A stretch of 64,000 bases of DNA from Plantago major (taxonomy: Eukaryota > Streptophyta > Magnoliopsida > Lamiales > Plantaginaceae): contig CM048842.1 in the NCBI GenBank assembly GCA_026545765.1, positions 22,842,667 to 22,906,666 of the forward strand, written 5' to 3'. The position numbers and the translations under genes are program-made. The notes beneath the pieces are model-generated. The model did not search any database. It saw only the letters and a list, made by a program, of their open reading frames with translations, and was not told the DNA's origin. Numbering within the stretch: position 1 is the first letter of the stretch; each line of letters begins with the position of its first letter. This document shows positions 11,664-20,450 of this stretch, piece after piece.

Positions 11664-13114
11664 GTAACGCCCCGAAAATTTAAGCTATTTTTTTTTCGAA
11701 AAGATAAGGGTGTTAAAATATTACATAATCTTGTGGCATGCTGGAATCGATCCTAGGACCTCTACAAAATATAACATCAAAACTAACCACTCGGCAAAAA
11801 AAACATGTTAATGACAATAACACACAATACAGAGCAAAAACCGAGTAGAAGCATTGAACAGAGGATGAATAATAAAAACACAAAATAAGTTGCGCATAAT
11901 GGGATTCGAACTAGAGACCTATGAAATAAAATCCTACTAGCTAACCAGTCACCCACAGCTTGTGTTGGCAATAACATTTACACAATACATCAATACAATG
12001 CGCAGCAGAGTAAGGAAGAACATAACAGACCAGAACAGAGCGCACCAAAAATAATAAAACTATCACGCACGCCATGGCTCGAACTACAGACCTCTGGAAA
12101 CGCATATACACACGCAGACCACTCGGCCACGGTTGAAGTTGATGACAATTACATACACGAAAGCATATAACTCGCCCGATCGAAACAGGTACATACAAAC
12201 AATTAAAAAAAAACTAACAATCCGTGCACCCTATGTTTCGAACCACAGACCTGCTGACTAGCAAGAGCGCTATTCGACCATTAGGAGACAGTCTAATCAT
12301 GTTTGGTAAAGGTCGATTAATGAACCTAATGTAAATGCGCAAGTGAAGAAAAACAGAGCATGGGCACAAGTGTAAACCAACAATTACAGTTCGATTTCTC
12401 AAGCCCATTCGAAAGCAAGACTAAACCGCAACAATCAAGCAATTCGACTGAACTAACCACGTAGAACAGAAATCGAAATGGGATGTGGCTTGAATTCGAC
12501 ATGACAGGAAACAGAGCATAACGAAATTCAAAGGGGAAGAGGAAATTCGATCTGAATTTAAGCAAGAAACAAATAAGAAACACAGACACCCATCCCAAAC
12601 GAAAACACGAGAAAGAACAACGCTTACCCAAGGCGAATCGAGCGAGCTAGAACACGAACGAACGAATCAAAGCCATCTAATCCTCCTGGCTGATTTAATC
12701 GGCGATGAGACGACCGAGATTCGATGAAGTACGATGAGGGGAGGCGAAGGTTGTGGCTAGCGAAGCTCTTTTGGCTTCAGGTCGTTTCGTGTTGGAGAGG
12801 CTGAGAAAGGCGTAGGTAGGGATCGATTTGGGAAAAGAATTCGATTAGGAGAAGGAACGACGAAGAAGTCGATTGAAGGAAGGAGTTTGATTGAACTGGA
12901 AGTGAGTTGAATAGGGTGAGGGGTATAATGGAGAATATATACAATTTTAGTCCTAAAAACAAATTGGACTTTAATCTAGCTATACAAAAAAAAGTAAACA
13001 CTAATTTAAGCACTAGGAACATTATTAACTATAACAAAAATAAAAATAAAGTTTTTTTTTTAATTTTATAAATAATAATAAATAATAAAGACGAAAATAA
13101 AACGGGGTTTTACA
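11664..13114 (-). repeat. 5' LTR of the LARD-like element (1,451 bp)
   Basis: It starts TGTAACGCCCCGAAAATTT on the plus strand and ends GGGGTTTTACA. The outer ~770 bp (12,348-13,114) match the other LTR. The inner ~680 bp (11,664-12,347) do not and instead hold four tRNA-like modules. In minus-strand terms the shared part is the U3 start and the private part is the promoter-distal R/U5 side. Confidence 0.75.
11741..12292 (-). repeat. Four tandem tRNA-like (pol III box A/box B-like) modules inside the LTR
   Basis: On the minus strand four segments read as a box A-like start followed ~35-45 nt later by a box B-like block. Box B-like words on the plus strand are GGAATCGATCC (11,743-11,753), GGATTCGAACT (11,902-11,912), TGGCTCGAACT (12,075-12,085) and TGTTTCGAACC (12,234-12,244). 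Their spacing is 159, 173 and 159 bp. Box A-like partners include TGGCCGAGTGG (module 3) and TGCCGAGTGG (module 1). AGAGGTC or CAGGTCTGT precedes box B as in the variable-loop/T-stem side of tRNAs. No complete cloverleaf with acceptor stem was verified, so these are tRNA-like, not tRNA genes. They may be relics of a tRNA-derived SINE multiplied in tandem. Confidence 0.6.
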
Positions 13115-13119
13115 TGAAG
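13115..13119. repeat. Target-site duplication TGAAG (right copy)
   Basis: It directly follows the LTR end at 13,114 and is identical to 7,393-7,397. Confidence 0.85.
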
Positions 13120-13387
13120 TCTCAGAAAGCATTTTTCCACTTATCTTTTCTGGTAACAGTTTCTAAACATATTTGATTTTAATTCTCAGGTTCAAGCAGA
13201 AAGAAAGGTTGATGAGGATCAGACTTCTCCTCACAACAAGGTATCTGAGGCCTCTGTGCCCAAGCAAGCAGAAATACAGGATAATGAGCCTAGTGTTTCT
13301 ACACAGGTATGCTCAGAAAGCCTATTTTCGCCTACATATACTAACTCAAGTGTTTTGAGCAAAACTAACTTGAACACTTTCTTTCAG
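13120..13387 (+). other. Small exon/intron modules of the copia 3' gene, right part
   Basis: The intron interrupted by the LARD-like element resumes at 13,120 and ends in AATTCTCAG at 13,189. Exon 13190-13306 is 117 bp, phase 0 on both sides. The next intron is 13307-13387, ending CTTTCTTTCAG. With the inserted element removed, the module spacing here is about 200 and 198 bp, close to the left part (188 and 183). The exon sequence starts GTTCAAGCAGAAAG, resembling GCTCAGTCAGAAG of the exon before, which suggests tandem duplication followed by divergence. Confidence 0.55.
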
Positions 13388-14218
13388 GCTCAAAGTCTAG
13401 TGCCAGTTGATTTACTCAAGGTCTTCCAGAAGCACACTTTAAAGAAACATCTCAAGTGCTTCAGATAATGGCAGAAACTCAGAAAGGCTGACCTTTCTGA
13501 ATTAGCCAGAGTAATCGACGTCCCAGAGAAGAGAGCAATCGCCTTCAATCTGGAGGATCGCATCCATGCATTGTTCCCAACAGAGTCCTACTCATTTGCC
13601 ACTCTGATGCATGAAGACTTCATTCATGAAGTAGCACAAAGACTTATAGCAGATTTCAAGTATGCGGATGCTCAAACCCAAGAGCAGATGGTTACCCATC
13701 CTGCCTTGCCCAGCAAGCTCACAACCTACCCAACTGAGCAAGAGGAAGTTAATGGGAGGATGATCACACTTCCTGATGTGATCAACTTGGTTTCTGAAGA
13801 TGAGGAAGAGATGGACGAAAATGATTATCAAGAACCTCCCTCTGAGCATCCAAACCAAGAAGCAAAGAACAAGAGTGATGATGATGATGATGATGATGAT
13901 GACCAGAATGATGATCCTCAACCTGGACAAGGTGGGATTCAGAAAGCCAACAATGGAAGTGGAGAACAGGCTATTCCTTCCAATGTTCAGAGAGCCCCAT
14001 CATCATCACCTCCCAAGTCTCATCAAGATATCCAACAGGCTGAGCACAATGATGCCATAGAAGAAATTTCAAATTACCGAGTTCGTGGATTGAACAACTT
14101 AGAAAGGTGCTGGAAGAAGAAAAGAGAATCAGCATTGAGTGTCAAGCTCTTGTTGATGAAAAGGAGGCCAAACTCAAGAAGCTCAAAGAAGCTAATGCCA
14201 AGGAATTGGCACTCCTAG
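13388..14218 (+). pseudogene. Copia 3' gene, continuation (acidic, Asp-run region)
   Basis: After the acceptor at 13,387 coding continues for ~27 codons to a TAA at 13,468, then in another frame from about 13,478 (KADLSELARVIDV...) to 14,218. It contains a short globular-looking part (to ~13,700), an acidic linker and a run of Asp codons from a (GAT)n tract at 13,878-13,900. At about 14,100 another small indel moves the coding frame to the one that runs to 16,080; the first frame then turns basic and random. At least two frameshifts mean no intact protein. No family is recognised. Confidence 0.55.
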
Positions 14219-16080
14219 ATGAGCAAAGAAATATGAAGAATGCCATTGTTATCACAGCTGCTGAGATAGATGCCATGGATGACAATGATGATGAAGAGCA
14301 TGATGCTGAGGCTGCATCAGAAAGACCTTCTACATCCTCTCAGAAGGCCAGCATACTCCAAGGCAAACAAAAGATGTTAGCCAGCTTGCAAACAATCCCA
14401 GAGAAGGATTATGAGAGTGATGCTGAAGAAGACCGCAACTTGATTACTGCAGAAGAAGATGAGAGATTTATCACTCAGCAAAAGAGAGCCCTACTTGCTC
14501 CTCATATCTTCTCTGCACCAGGTAGTTCAAGAAGTGAAGAGCACCGAGCCAAGAACAGTGTCTTTTTGGAACTCAGAGAGACACTAGTTGCCCAAGACAC
14601 AGAAGTGCTAAAATCCGTCCCAGAAGAGATGAAGCTATTGGCTGCTGCTTTACTCAACAGAGAAACCAGCATAGCTCTCTCTCAGAAAGACCTAGGGTTG
14701 GTCAGGGATGAGGATTGTAACAATGCTAATGCAGCATTGAATGAAGCCAACGCCATCCTAAGGCCGCTTGAAGAGCTAAACAGAAAGGAGCAGGAACTGG
14801 TTAGGCAGAACAAAGAGCTGAAGAAGGAACTTCAAGAATTAGTCAGGGTGCACAACAATCTCCAGAAAAACTTTGAATCACTCTCTGAAACTTATGCCAT
14901 CATGAGTCAGTCATTCATGACTAAGGGGGAAGAAATGCCTCAGAAAGGCAGAGGAAGAAAAAGAAAACAATCAAATCCTCCCTCCTCAAGTCAACTTGTC
15001 ATTAAGGACACCACTGGAGACACCCTTGTTGAAGAAGTTGTTCCAGATCAACCAGCCAGAAGGCTAAGGAGTATGATAACTAGGGGAGCCAAGTCCCCTA
15101 GAATCTCAGAAGAGAAGAAGACTTCTGAAGAAGAAGAGAAGGAAGAAGGAGAAGTGAGAGGCCAAGAAAGCTGCAAGTCTCCAATTTTGAACTTCAAAGA
15201 TGATAAGGATGAATCTGATACATATGAACATCCCCTTCACAAGAAAAGGAGACAAGCAACTACTTCACAACCTCCTCTGGCAGCAAGGCCTTTGGCAGCC
15301 AGAACTCCTTCTGGAAATACCAAGTCAATACAAGGAACATCCACCAAACAATTGGCAAGGGAAGAAAGGGTTAGAGGATCTCCTGACAGAAGGCCACCTA
15401 ACAGAAAGGCAAGAAGGGATTCCCAGTTTGGCAGAGTAAACAGAGAAACTTATCAAGAAAGGCCAACTGATGCCCAAATTGAATATGTGAAGACCAGCAA
15501 TGAAGAGTCTTCATATAGGTGCATTCATAATAGGAGTGGATTTTGGATCCTTGAGCTACAACATCTACTAGTCAACAAAAGGTTTCCAACTCCTATCTTC
15601 AACCAGATCTTGGAATGGAGAAAAGACATGCCAGATTTGCTAAAACCTAAGCATCTCCATGCCTGGCTAAACTTTGAAGTAGAAAATAGGAATGAAGCCA
15701 GAAAGATGGATCTTTCTTTTGCCTGTCCTTACCCCAAGCCAGAAGATGTGCACAAGGTAAGAAAATTGGATGGTTCTTTCAGCAAGCAGAACAAGCTAGG
15801 TGTTCATCCCTATGAATCATTCTACATGACAAAGGATCTGGATGACATTCATTACTTGGAGGAAATCTACAAGTACTTCAAACTATCTGAGCTGCAAGTA
15901 GACCACGCCTGGGTCTGGGGAAAATATTTCTGGGTCAAACACTTCATCAAGAAGAACTACAATCTTGGCAAGAGCTACAAGGGGATTTGTGAGCTATCCA
16001 GAAAGACAGAACTATCTGTCAGAAGGATACTCTATGAATATTTCCAAGACTGTAGAGAAGTGGATGACAACATCAAATGA
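14107..16080 (+). CDS. Copia 3' gene, C-terminal half (coiled coil plus unknown C-terminal domain)
   Basis: This 657-codon frame ends in TGA at 16,078-16,080. It begins with charged coiled-coil sequence (EEKRISIECQALVDEKEAKL), continues through low-complexity acidic and Lys/Arg-rich regions (a basic GRGRKRKQS stretch near 14,945 could be a nuclear signal), a second coiled coil (~14,770-14,900), and ends in ~200 residues of ordered composition rich in aromatic residues (HAWLNFEVENRNEA, DHAWVWGKYFWVKHF). No signal peptide, transmembrane helix or fusion-peptide-like segment is seen. The true start lies upstream in the preceding exons. It belongs by position to the extra ORF of SIRE-like elements; biochemical role unknown. 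Confidence 0.65.
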   Translation: MLEEEKRISIECQALVDEKEAKLKKLKEANAKELALLDEQRNMKNAIVITAAEIDAMDDNDDEEHDAEAASERPSTSSQKASILQGKQKMLASLQTIPEKDYESDAEEDRNLITAEEDERFITQQKRALLAPHIFSAPGSSRSEEHRAKNSVFLELRETLVAQDTEVLKSVPEEMKLLAAALLNRETSIALSQKDLGLVRDEDCNNANAALNEANAILRPLEELNRKEQELVRQNKELKKELQELVRVHNNLQKNFESLSETYAIMSQSFMTKGEEMPQKGRGRKRKQSNPPSSSQLVIKDTTGDTLVEEVVPDQPARRLRSMITRGAKSPRISEEKKTSEEEEKEEGEVRGQESCKSPILNFKDDKDESDTYEHPLHKKRRQATTSQPPLAARPLAARTPSGNTKSIQGTSTKQLAREERVRGSPDRRPPNRKARRDSQFGRVNRETYQERPTDAQIEYVKTSNEESSYRCIHNRSGFWILELQHLLVNKRFPTPIFNQILEWRKDMPDLLKPKHLHAWLNFEVENRNEARKMDLSFACPYPKPEDVHKVRKLDGSFSKQNKLGVHPYESFYMTKDLDDIHYLEEIYKYFKLSELQVDHAWVWGKYFWVKHFIKKNYNLGKSYKGICELSRKTELSVRRILYEYFQDCREVDDNIK

Positions 16081-16512
16081 TCCAGAAAGGATGCTGAAGA
16101 ACTTGAGGTATCTGAACCCAAGTTGCATTTCTGAAGACTTGAAGACTAGTAACATTAGAATACTCTCTTGGAGCTTGGATTCTCCTTTGTTCTAATTTAC
16201 TTAGTATGTTTTGTTACTTTTTGTAATCTTGCTGATTGTTTCTGAATTTCTCTATCTGTAAAAGTTGCATCTTATTCTGTAAACTATACCTATCTGAAGA
16301 TCATACTCTCAGATACATTCTAATAGATGACAACTTATCAGCAAAGATCACTTCTTGTGATTTGGTTGATGTTTACTTTCTGCACTTAATTCAACTAAAA
16401 TTGAATATCATTTGAAATGATTAAGTGGTGGATTATTTTCTCTTCCAGGATTACAAATTTGTAATAGGACTTAAAAGATAGTCATGGATGACTGATCAAA
16501 AAGGGAAAAATT
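16081..16512 (+). other. 3' untranslated region and polypurine tract of the copia element
   Basis: There is no coding potential. It ends in AAAAAGGGAAAAATT directly before the LTR, a purine-rich tract suitable as plus-strand primer. The junction with TGTTAGG at 16,513 fixes the LTR start. Confidence 0.65.
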
Positions 16513-17936
16513 TGTTAGGAATATCTGTTAGTATTTTGATCACTCATCACATGTTTTTATCTTAGCCAGAAAGGTGATTAAGTACTCTTAGTTCACTTGA
16601 ACATTGTAAAAGAGGAAATCACTGAGTATGATTAGTCTAGTAAATCTTTTATTAGGATTATAGGTCTCTGAGTGTAATTTATATTTTCAGAAGAAGATCA
16701 ATCCTAGCAATGGAGCTTTTCTAAAGATTAGAAGACTGAAGATTGCACAAGATTTATGAAGATATCAAGGTTTAGTCTAACTCAGAAAGACTATGTCCTT
16801 AATCCTTTCTTAAGTATATTTACTTACTTTTGAAATATGATTCTGGACATCTTACATCATGAGTATGGAGCATGCAAGCCATCAGAAAGGCTCATGTATC
16901 CGTTGAAGACTACAGGACAAGAAATAGTACAAGTGCATTAATTGCATCGGCAGAAAAGCCGCTGAAGCACAGTCCTCTCTGAGACATGAGACAAGGACTT
17001 CTGAGTACTCATTTCAAGATAAGTATGGACTGAATTTGAATTGTGTCTAACGGATATCATTCCAACAACTCTCAAATTCATCTATATATATAACACACTT
17101 AGATGCTGAGAGATACACCTTAGAACGCTCTATCTTGCAAACTTATCATCAAGCAAAGTATTCTCTCAAGCACTCTACTACCCTTTCTGAAAGCTTTCTG
17201 TTGCTCGAAGAATCACTAGTAGTTCTAAGTTGTCCTGAACCTTAACAAGAGATTGTTATTCGTGAAAGAGTTGAACTATCAGATACCCTTTCTGAAGCTC
17301 ATTCTCCAGAACGGACATCAATTACTTGGGTTAGTAAAGAGCAAACTGCCATCCACTGAACAAGTGTATTAAGTAGTCTTGTTCTATTAGGCTCTCTGAA
17401 AACATAACTGAAAAGTTATACGAGAAGCCTCTCTGACAAACCTTATAACCAACACCATCAAGGCGCGGAGTAGAGGAAGTACTTGATTTGGGAAATCAAG
17501 GAATAACTCCAAGGTTATCTGAGTAGAGGAAGTACTTAGCTCTAGGAGCTGGGGAATAACTCAGGGGGAACATTTGGTTGGGAACCATTTGTTTAAGAAT
17601 CTTAGAATAGGATTATTGTAAGGTGAACTCAATTATCTGTTCTAGTGAATTCTAGGTCTCAGAAAGACCGAAGTGGATTAGTTGGAGGATTACGCCACCT
17701 CCAGATACCACTATACTTGCTGTGTCATTTACCTTTCTGTATTTACATTTTAGCAAAGCACACACATACTTATTGTTTCTGCACTTACGTATCTTAAAGT
17801 CTTCCGCGCTCTGAATTTAAGTATCAGAAACCTGGGGGTTTCTGAGAAACTGTGTTTATCGACAAAAGTTTTAAAAGACTATTCACCCCCCCCCCCCACC
17901 CCCTAGTCTTTTACTTTGCCGTTATCTGGACCAACA
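16513..17936 (+). repeat. 3' LTR of the copia element (1,424 bp)
   Basis: It begins TGTTAGGAATATCTG after a polypurine tract and ends GGACCAACA. A TATA-like stretch CTATATATATAACA lies at ~17,083. A poly-C tract (17,885-17,902) and TAGTCTTTTACTTTGCC precede the end. The same LTR family recurs at 52,509-53,080 (minus) and 53,081-55,375 (plus), which have the same two ends, so both boundaries are supported. The 5' LTR is outside the window, so no target duplication can be checked. Confidence 0.8.
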
Positions 17937-17940
17937 CAAA

Positions 17941-19110
17941 CCGATCCAGATAATAACATTTTCTAAATGTAGAGGTTGTAAACTGTGGCATCTCTTGCAC
18001 TTTGTCATTTTTTTAAACTGCAACATATATCATTTTCTCCCTAAAACAAGCCCGATTGGAGACCAGCAAGCCCGACTCGGTAGAGTAAAATAAAAATCCC
18101 ACCAAACAACGAAGTTTAGTACAGTTTCTCTGAAATGGTATTGCCCAATTTAAGCACTAACGTATCAATCAACCAGCTAGACCATTGAAACTAGTTAGCC
18201 GGTACGGGCTCCCTTCTATTTCCAATTGAACACAGTACGGGCTCGCTTCTATAACTTTAATCTGCAGCATCAATTTGTTGAATTTTGAAGAATACTATTG
18301 CGAAATTATGATATTAATCGACAGATAGAAGAAATCTCATTTTAGTGTAAGAGTTATTTTTTGTCATTTGTTTTAGACTGCAGGATATATCATTTGCCCC
18401 CTAAAACAAGCCCGATGGGAGACCCGTAAGCCCGACTCGATATAGTAAAATAAAAAACCCACCAAAAAAATGAAGACAAGGTATTAGTACAACTACAGCC
18501 AATTACAGTTCTCTAAAATGGCATTGCAATAAACTTTTATGGGCCTAACTATTATTAGAAGAAGATGCTAAAAAAAAATTGCAAATGTCGTAACAGCCCG
18601 ATCCAGATAATAACATTTTCTAAATGTAGAAGTTGTAAACTTTGGCATCTCTTGCACTTTGTCGTATTTTATAAACTGCAGCATATGTCATTTTTCCCTA
18701 ACATAAGCCCGATTGGATACCCGCAAGCCCGACTCGGTAGAGTAAAATAAAAATCCCCCCAAACAATGAAGTTTAGTACAGTTTCTCTGAAATGGTATTG
18801 TCCAATTTAAGCACTAAAGTATCAATCAACCAGCTAGCCCATTGAAACTAGTTAGCCGGGGCGGGCTCCCTTCTATTTCCAATTGGACACAATACGGGCT
18901 CGCTTCTATAACTTTAATCTGCAACATCAATTCGTTGAATTGTGAAGACTACTATTGCGAAATAATGATATTAATCGACAGATAGAAGAAATCTTATTTT
19001 AGTGTAAGACTAATTTATGGTCATTTTTATTAAAATGCAGGATATATCATTTGCCCCCTAAAGAAAGCCCGATTTGAGACCCGCAAGGCCCACTCGGTGG
19101 AGTAAAATAA
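17941..19110 (+). repeat. Tandem direct duplication of a ~657-bp unit
   Basis: The word CCGATCCAGATAATAACATT occurs at 17,941 and at 18,598 and is followed in both places by hundreds of near-identical bases. Inside each unit a shorter block (AAGCCCGA...GACCCGCAAGCCCGACTCG...AGTAAAATAAAAA) occurs twice, giving four copies at about 18,048, 18,407, 18,706 and 19,065. The inner spacing is ~359 bp in both units, so the inner duplication is older than the outer. No coding potential. The element type is not recognised. Confidence 0.8.
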
Positions 19111-20057
19111 AAATCTTGTCGGGTTGTTTCTATATCTACACCACCAGAACTTGTCACCAACGCAAGATCTTCTTTATGACTCAAACATTGGATATTTTTT
19201 TCAGAAATCCCAACGGGTGGTAACGGAGGGCGACTACCAGAGATTTGAACAAATTGGTATTGGAGCGCGCGATCTAACTCGTTATTTTACATGACTATAA
19301 GTGCAGTTTTCTGGAAATGTTATTTCCCAATTTACGTACTAAAATATCAATCCAACAGCTAGCCCATTGAAACTAGTTATGGTCAGATTTGAAGACAGCT
19401 GACCGCAAAAAAGTAATATGGAAAGATTTATTTGTCACGAACGTAGTGTAATTTATAAAAGATAGGTGTACATATAATTTTGTAAGCCGTGCTGGTCTAT
19501 TTACGGGTATTTTGTATGAAGCGTGCAAATGCTTTAAGAGGGAGAGTCACCGTGGGTATCGTAAGTGGCCAATATCAACGCTAAATTTAACAAGACCCAT
19601 GACTTGAGTACTGTTCATTATAAGAGTTAAACACAACAAAGTATAACTAAGTTACAAGGCCTCTGTAAGAGAAAAACATAATGAAGAGACAAGGACATAA
19701 AACCATTAAATATGAATTTGGCGTGCAGCCACCGATTTAATGGTTTGTTATGTGTTAATTGTAGCGCCTACACAACAATCGAGCGGAATTGGTACCGTCG
19801 TTTGCAATATAATCGGTGGTGATGAGATTTAACGGCATCCAATCTAGCTTCAAACTAAATAGAGAAAAACCCTCACGCCCTATGATTGAAGAAGCCATGA
19901 ATTGCAGCCCAGCTCCCCACAAATACTGAGACTTGCCTCTTTGCCATATTTTGAATTTGAATTACACAATTATTGTTCCTTCTCTTTCTAAGTGTAATTA
20001 ATTACGCATGCTTCCACCATAATTAATTAGCCCAGCTCACCCCAATTTCCCATGTAA
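19111..20057. other. Non-coding stretch with a partial third copy of the 657-bp repeat
   Basis: At ~19,300-19,385 the text CAGTTTTCTGGAAATG... GCTAGCCCATTGAAACTAG is a fragment of the upstream repeat. The rest is unique-looking, A/T-rich DNA in which I see no gene. Confidence 0.5.
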
Positions 20058-20327
20058 GTAGCCTGACAGCAAACTAGGTAGCTAGTTAAAATGTTTTGTG
20101 TAAACCCTGGGCTTAATGACATAAAAATGTATGTGAATAAAACAGGGGAAAAGGTGTTGGGCTACTACAGAAAAAAGCCCATATCTTGTACTGCAGATTA
20201 ATTTACCTTTTTTCTGTCCCACCCCGTAACCTTTTTGGCCCATTTTATTAACATACGTTTCTTATGCAATGAGCCCAGGGTTTTGGCAAAACATTTCAAT
20301 TAGCTACCTACTTAGGTGTCAGGCTAC
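20058..20327. mobile_element. MITE-like palindromic element (270 bp)
   Basis: The two ends are inverted copies: GTAGCCTGACA at 20,058 and TGTCAGGCTAC ending at 20,327. The complementarity continues inward for about 110 bases with mismatches (both arms contain GGTAGCTA, AATGTTTTG and ACCCTGGGCT). Size and structure fit a MITE. No convincing target duplication was found, so the superfamily is open. Confidence 0.65.
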
Positions 20328-20450
20328 ACACCTTGGGACTCTGCATATCTATGCACGCTTAGTTAATGGCATAAAGCAAATGCAAGCAACTCAGCTTCAA
20401 TTTCAAATTCAATAAAAAGCAGAGGTACTAACCATCCGAGCATTTCTCTG

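Larger units (their letters stand above)
7398..13114 (-). mobile_element. Non-autonomous LTR retrotransposon (LARD-like) inserted on the minus strand
   Basis: The element is bounded by TGTAACG...TTTTACA and flanked by the 5-bp duplication TGAAG at 7393-7397 and 13115-13119, so this is one complete insertion. On the minus strand the order is 5' LTR (13,114 to 11,664), primer site GTTGGTATCAGAGCC complementary to initiator tRNA-Met (11,663-11,649), a 1.47-kb internal region, a purine tract (10,209-10,192), then the 3' LTR (10,191 to 7,398). No gag or pol motif is found anywhere, so it must be mobilised by another element. The LTRs are 1,451 and 2,794 bp and match only in part. It lies in an intron of the copia 3' gene. 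Confidence 0.85.

Noticed and set aside
11741-12292. Calling the four tRNA-like modules functional tRNA genes
   Set aside because: Acceptor stems and a full cloverleaf could not be found by eye; only internal-promoter-like blocks are supported.
13592-13930. Minus-strand Ile-rich frame and plus-strand Met-run frame at 13,592-14,060
   Set aside because: They are shadow frames of the (GAT)n Asp run in the copia 3' gene.
5217-16080. Calling the copia 3' gene an envelope protein
   Set aside because: No signal peptide, transmembrane helix or furin-like site was visible; only its position matches 'env-like' genes.
20058-20327. Assigning the 270-bp palindrome to a named MITE family
   Set aside because: No target duplication of a diagnostic length could be found at GTAGCCTGACA ends.
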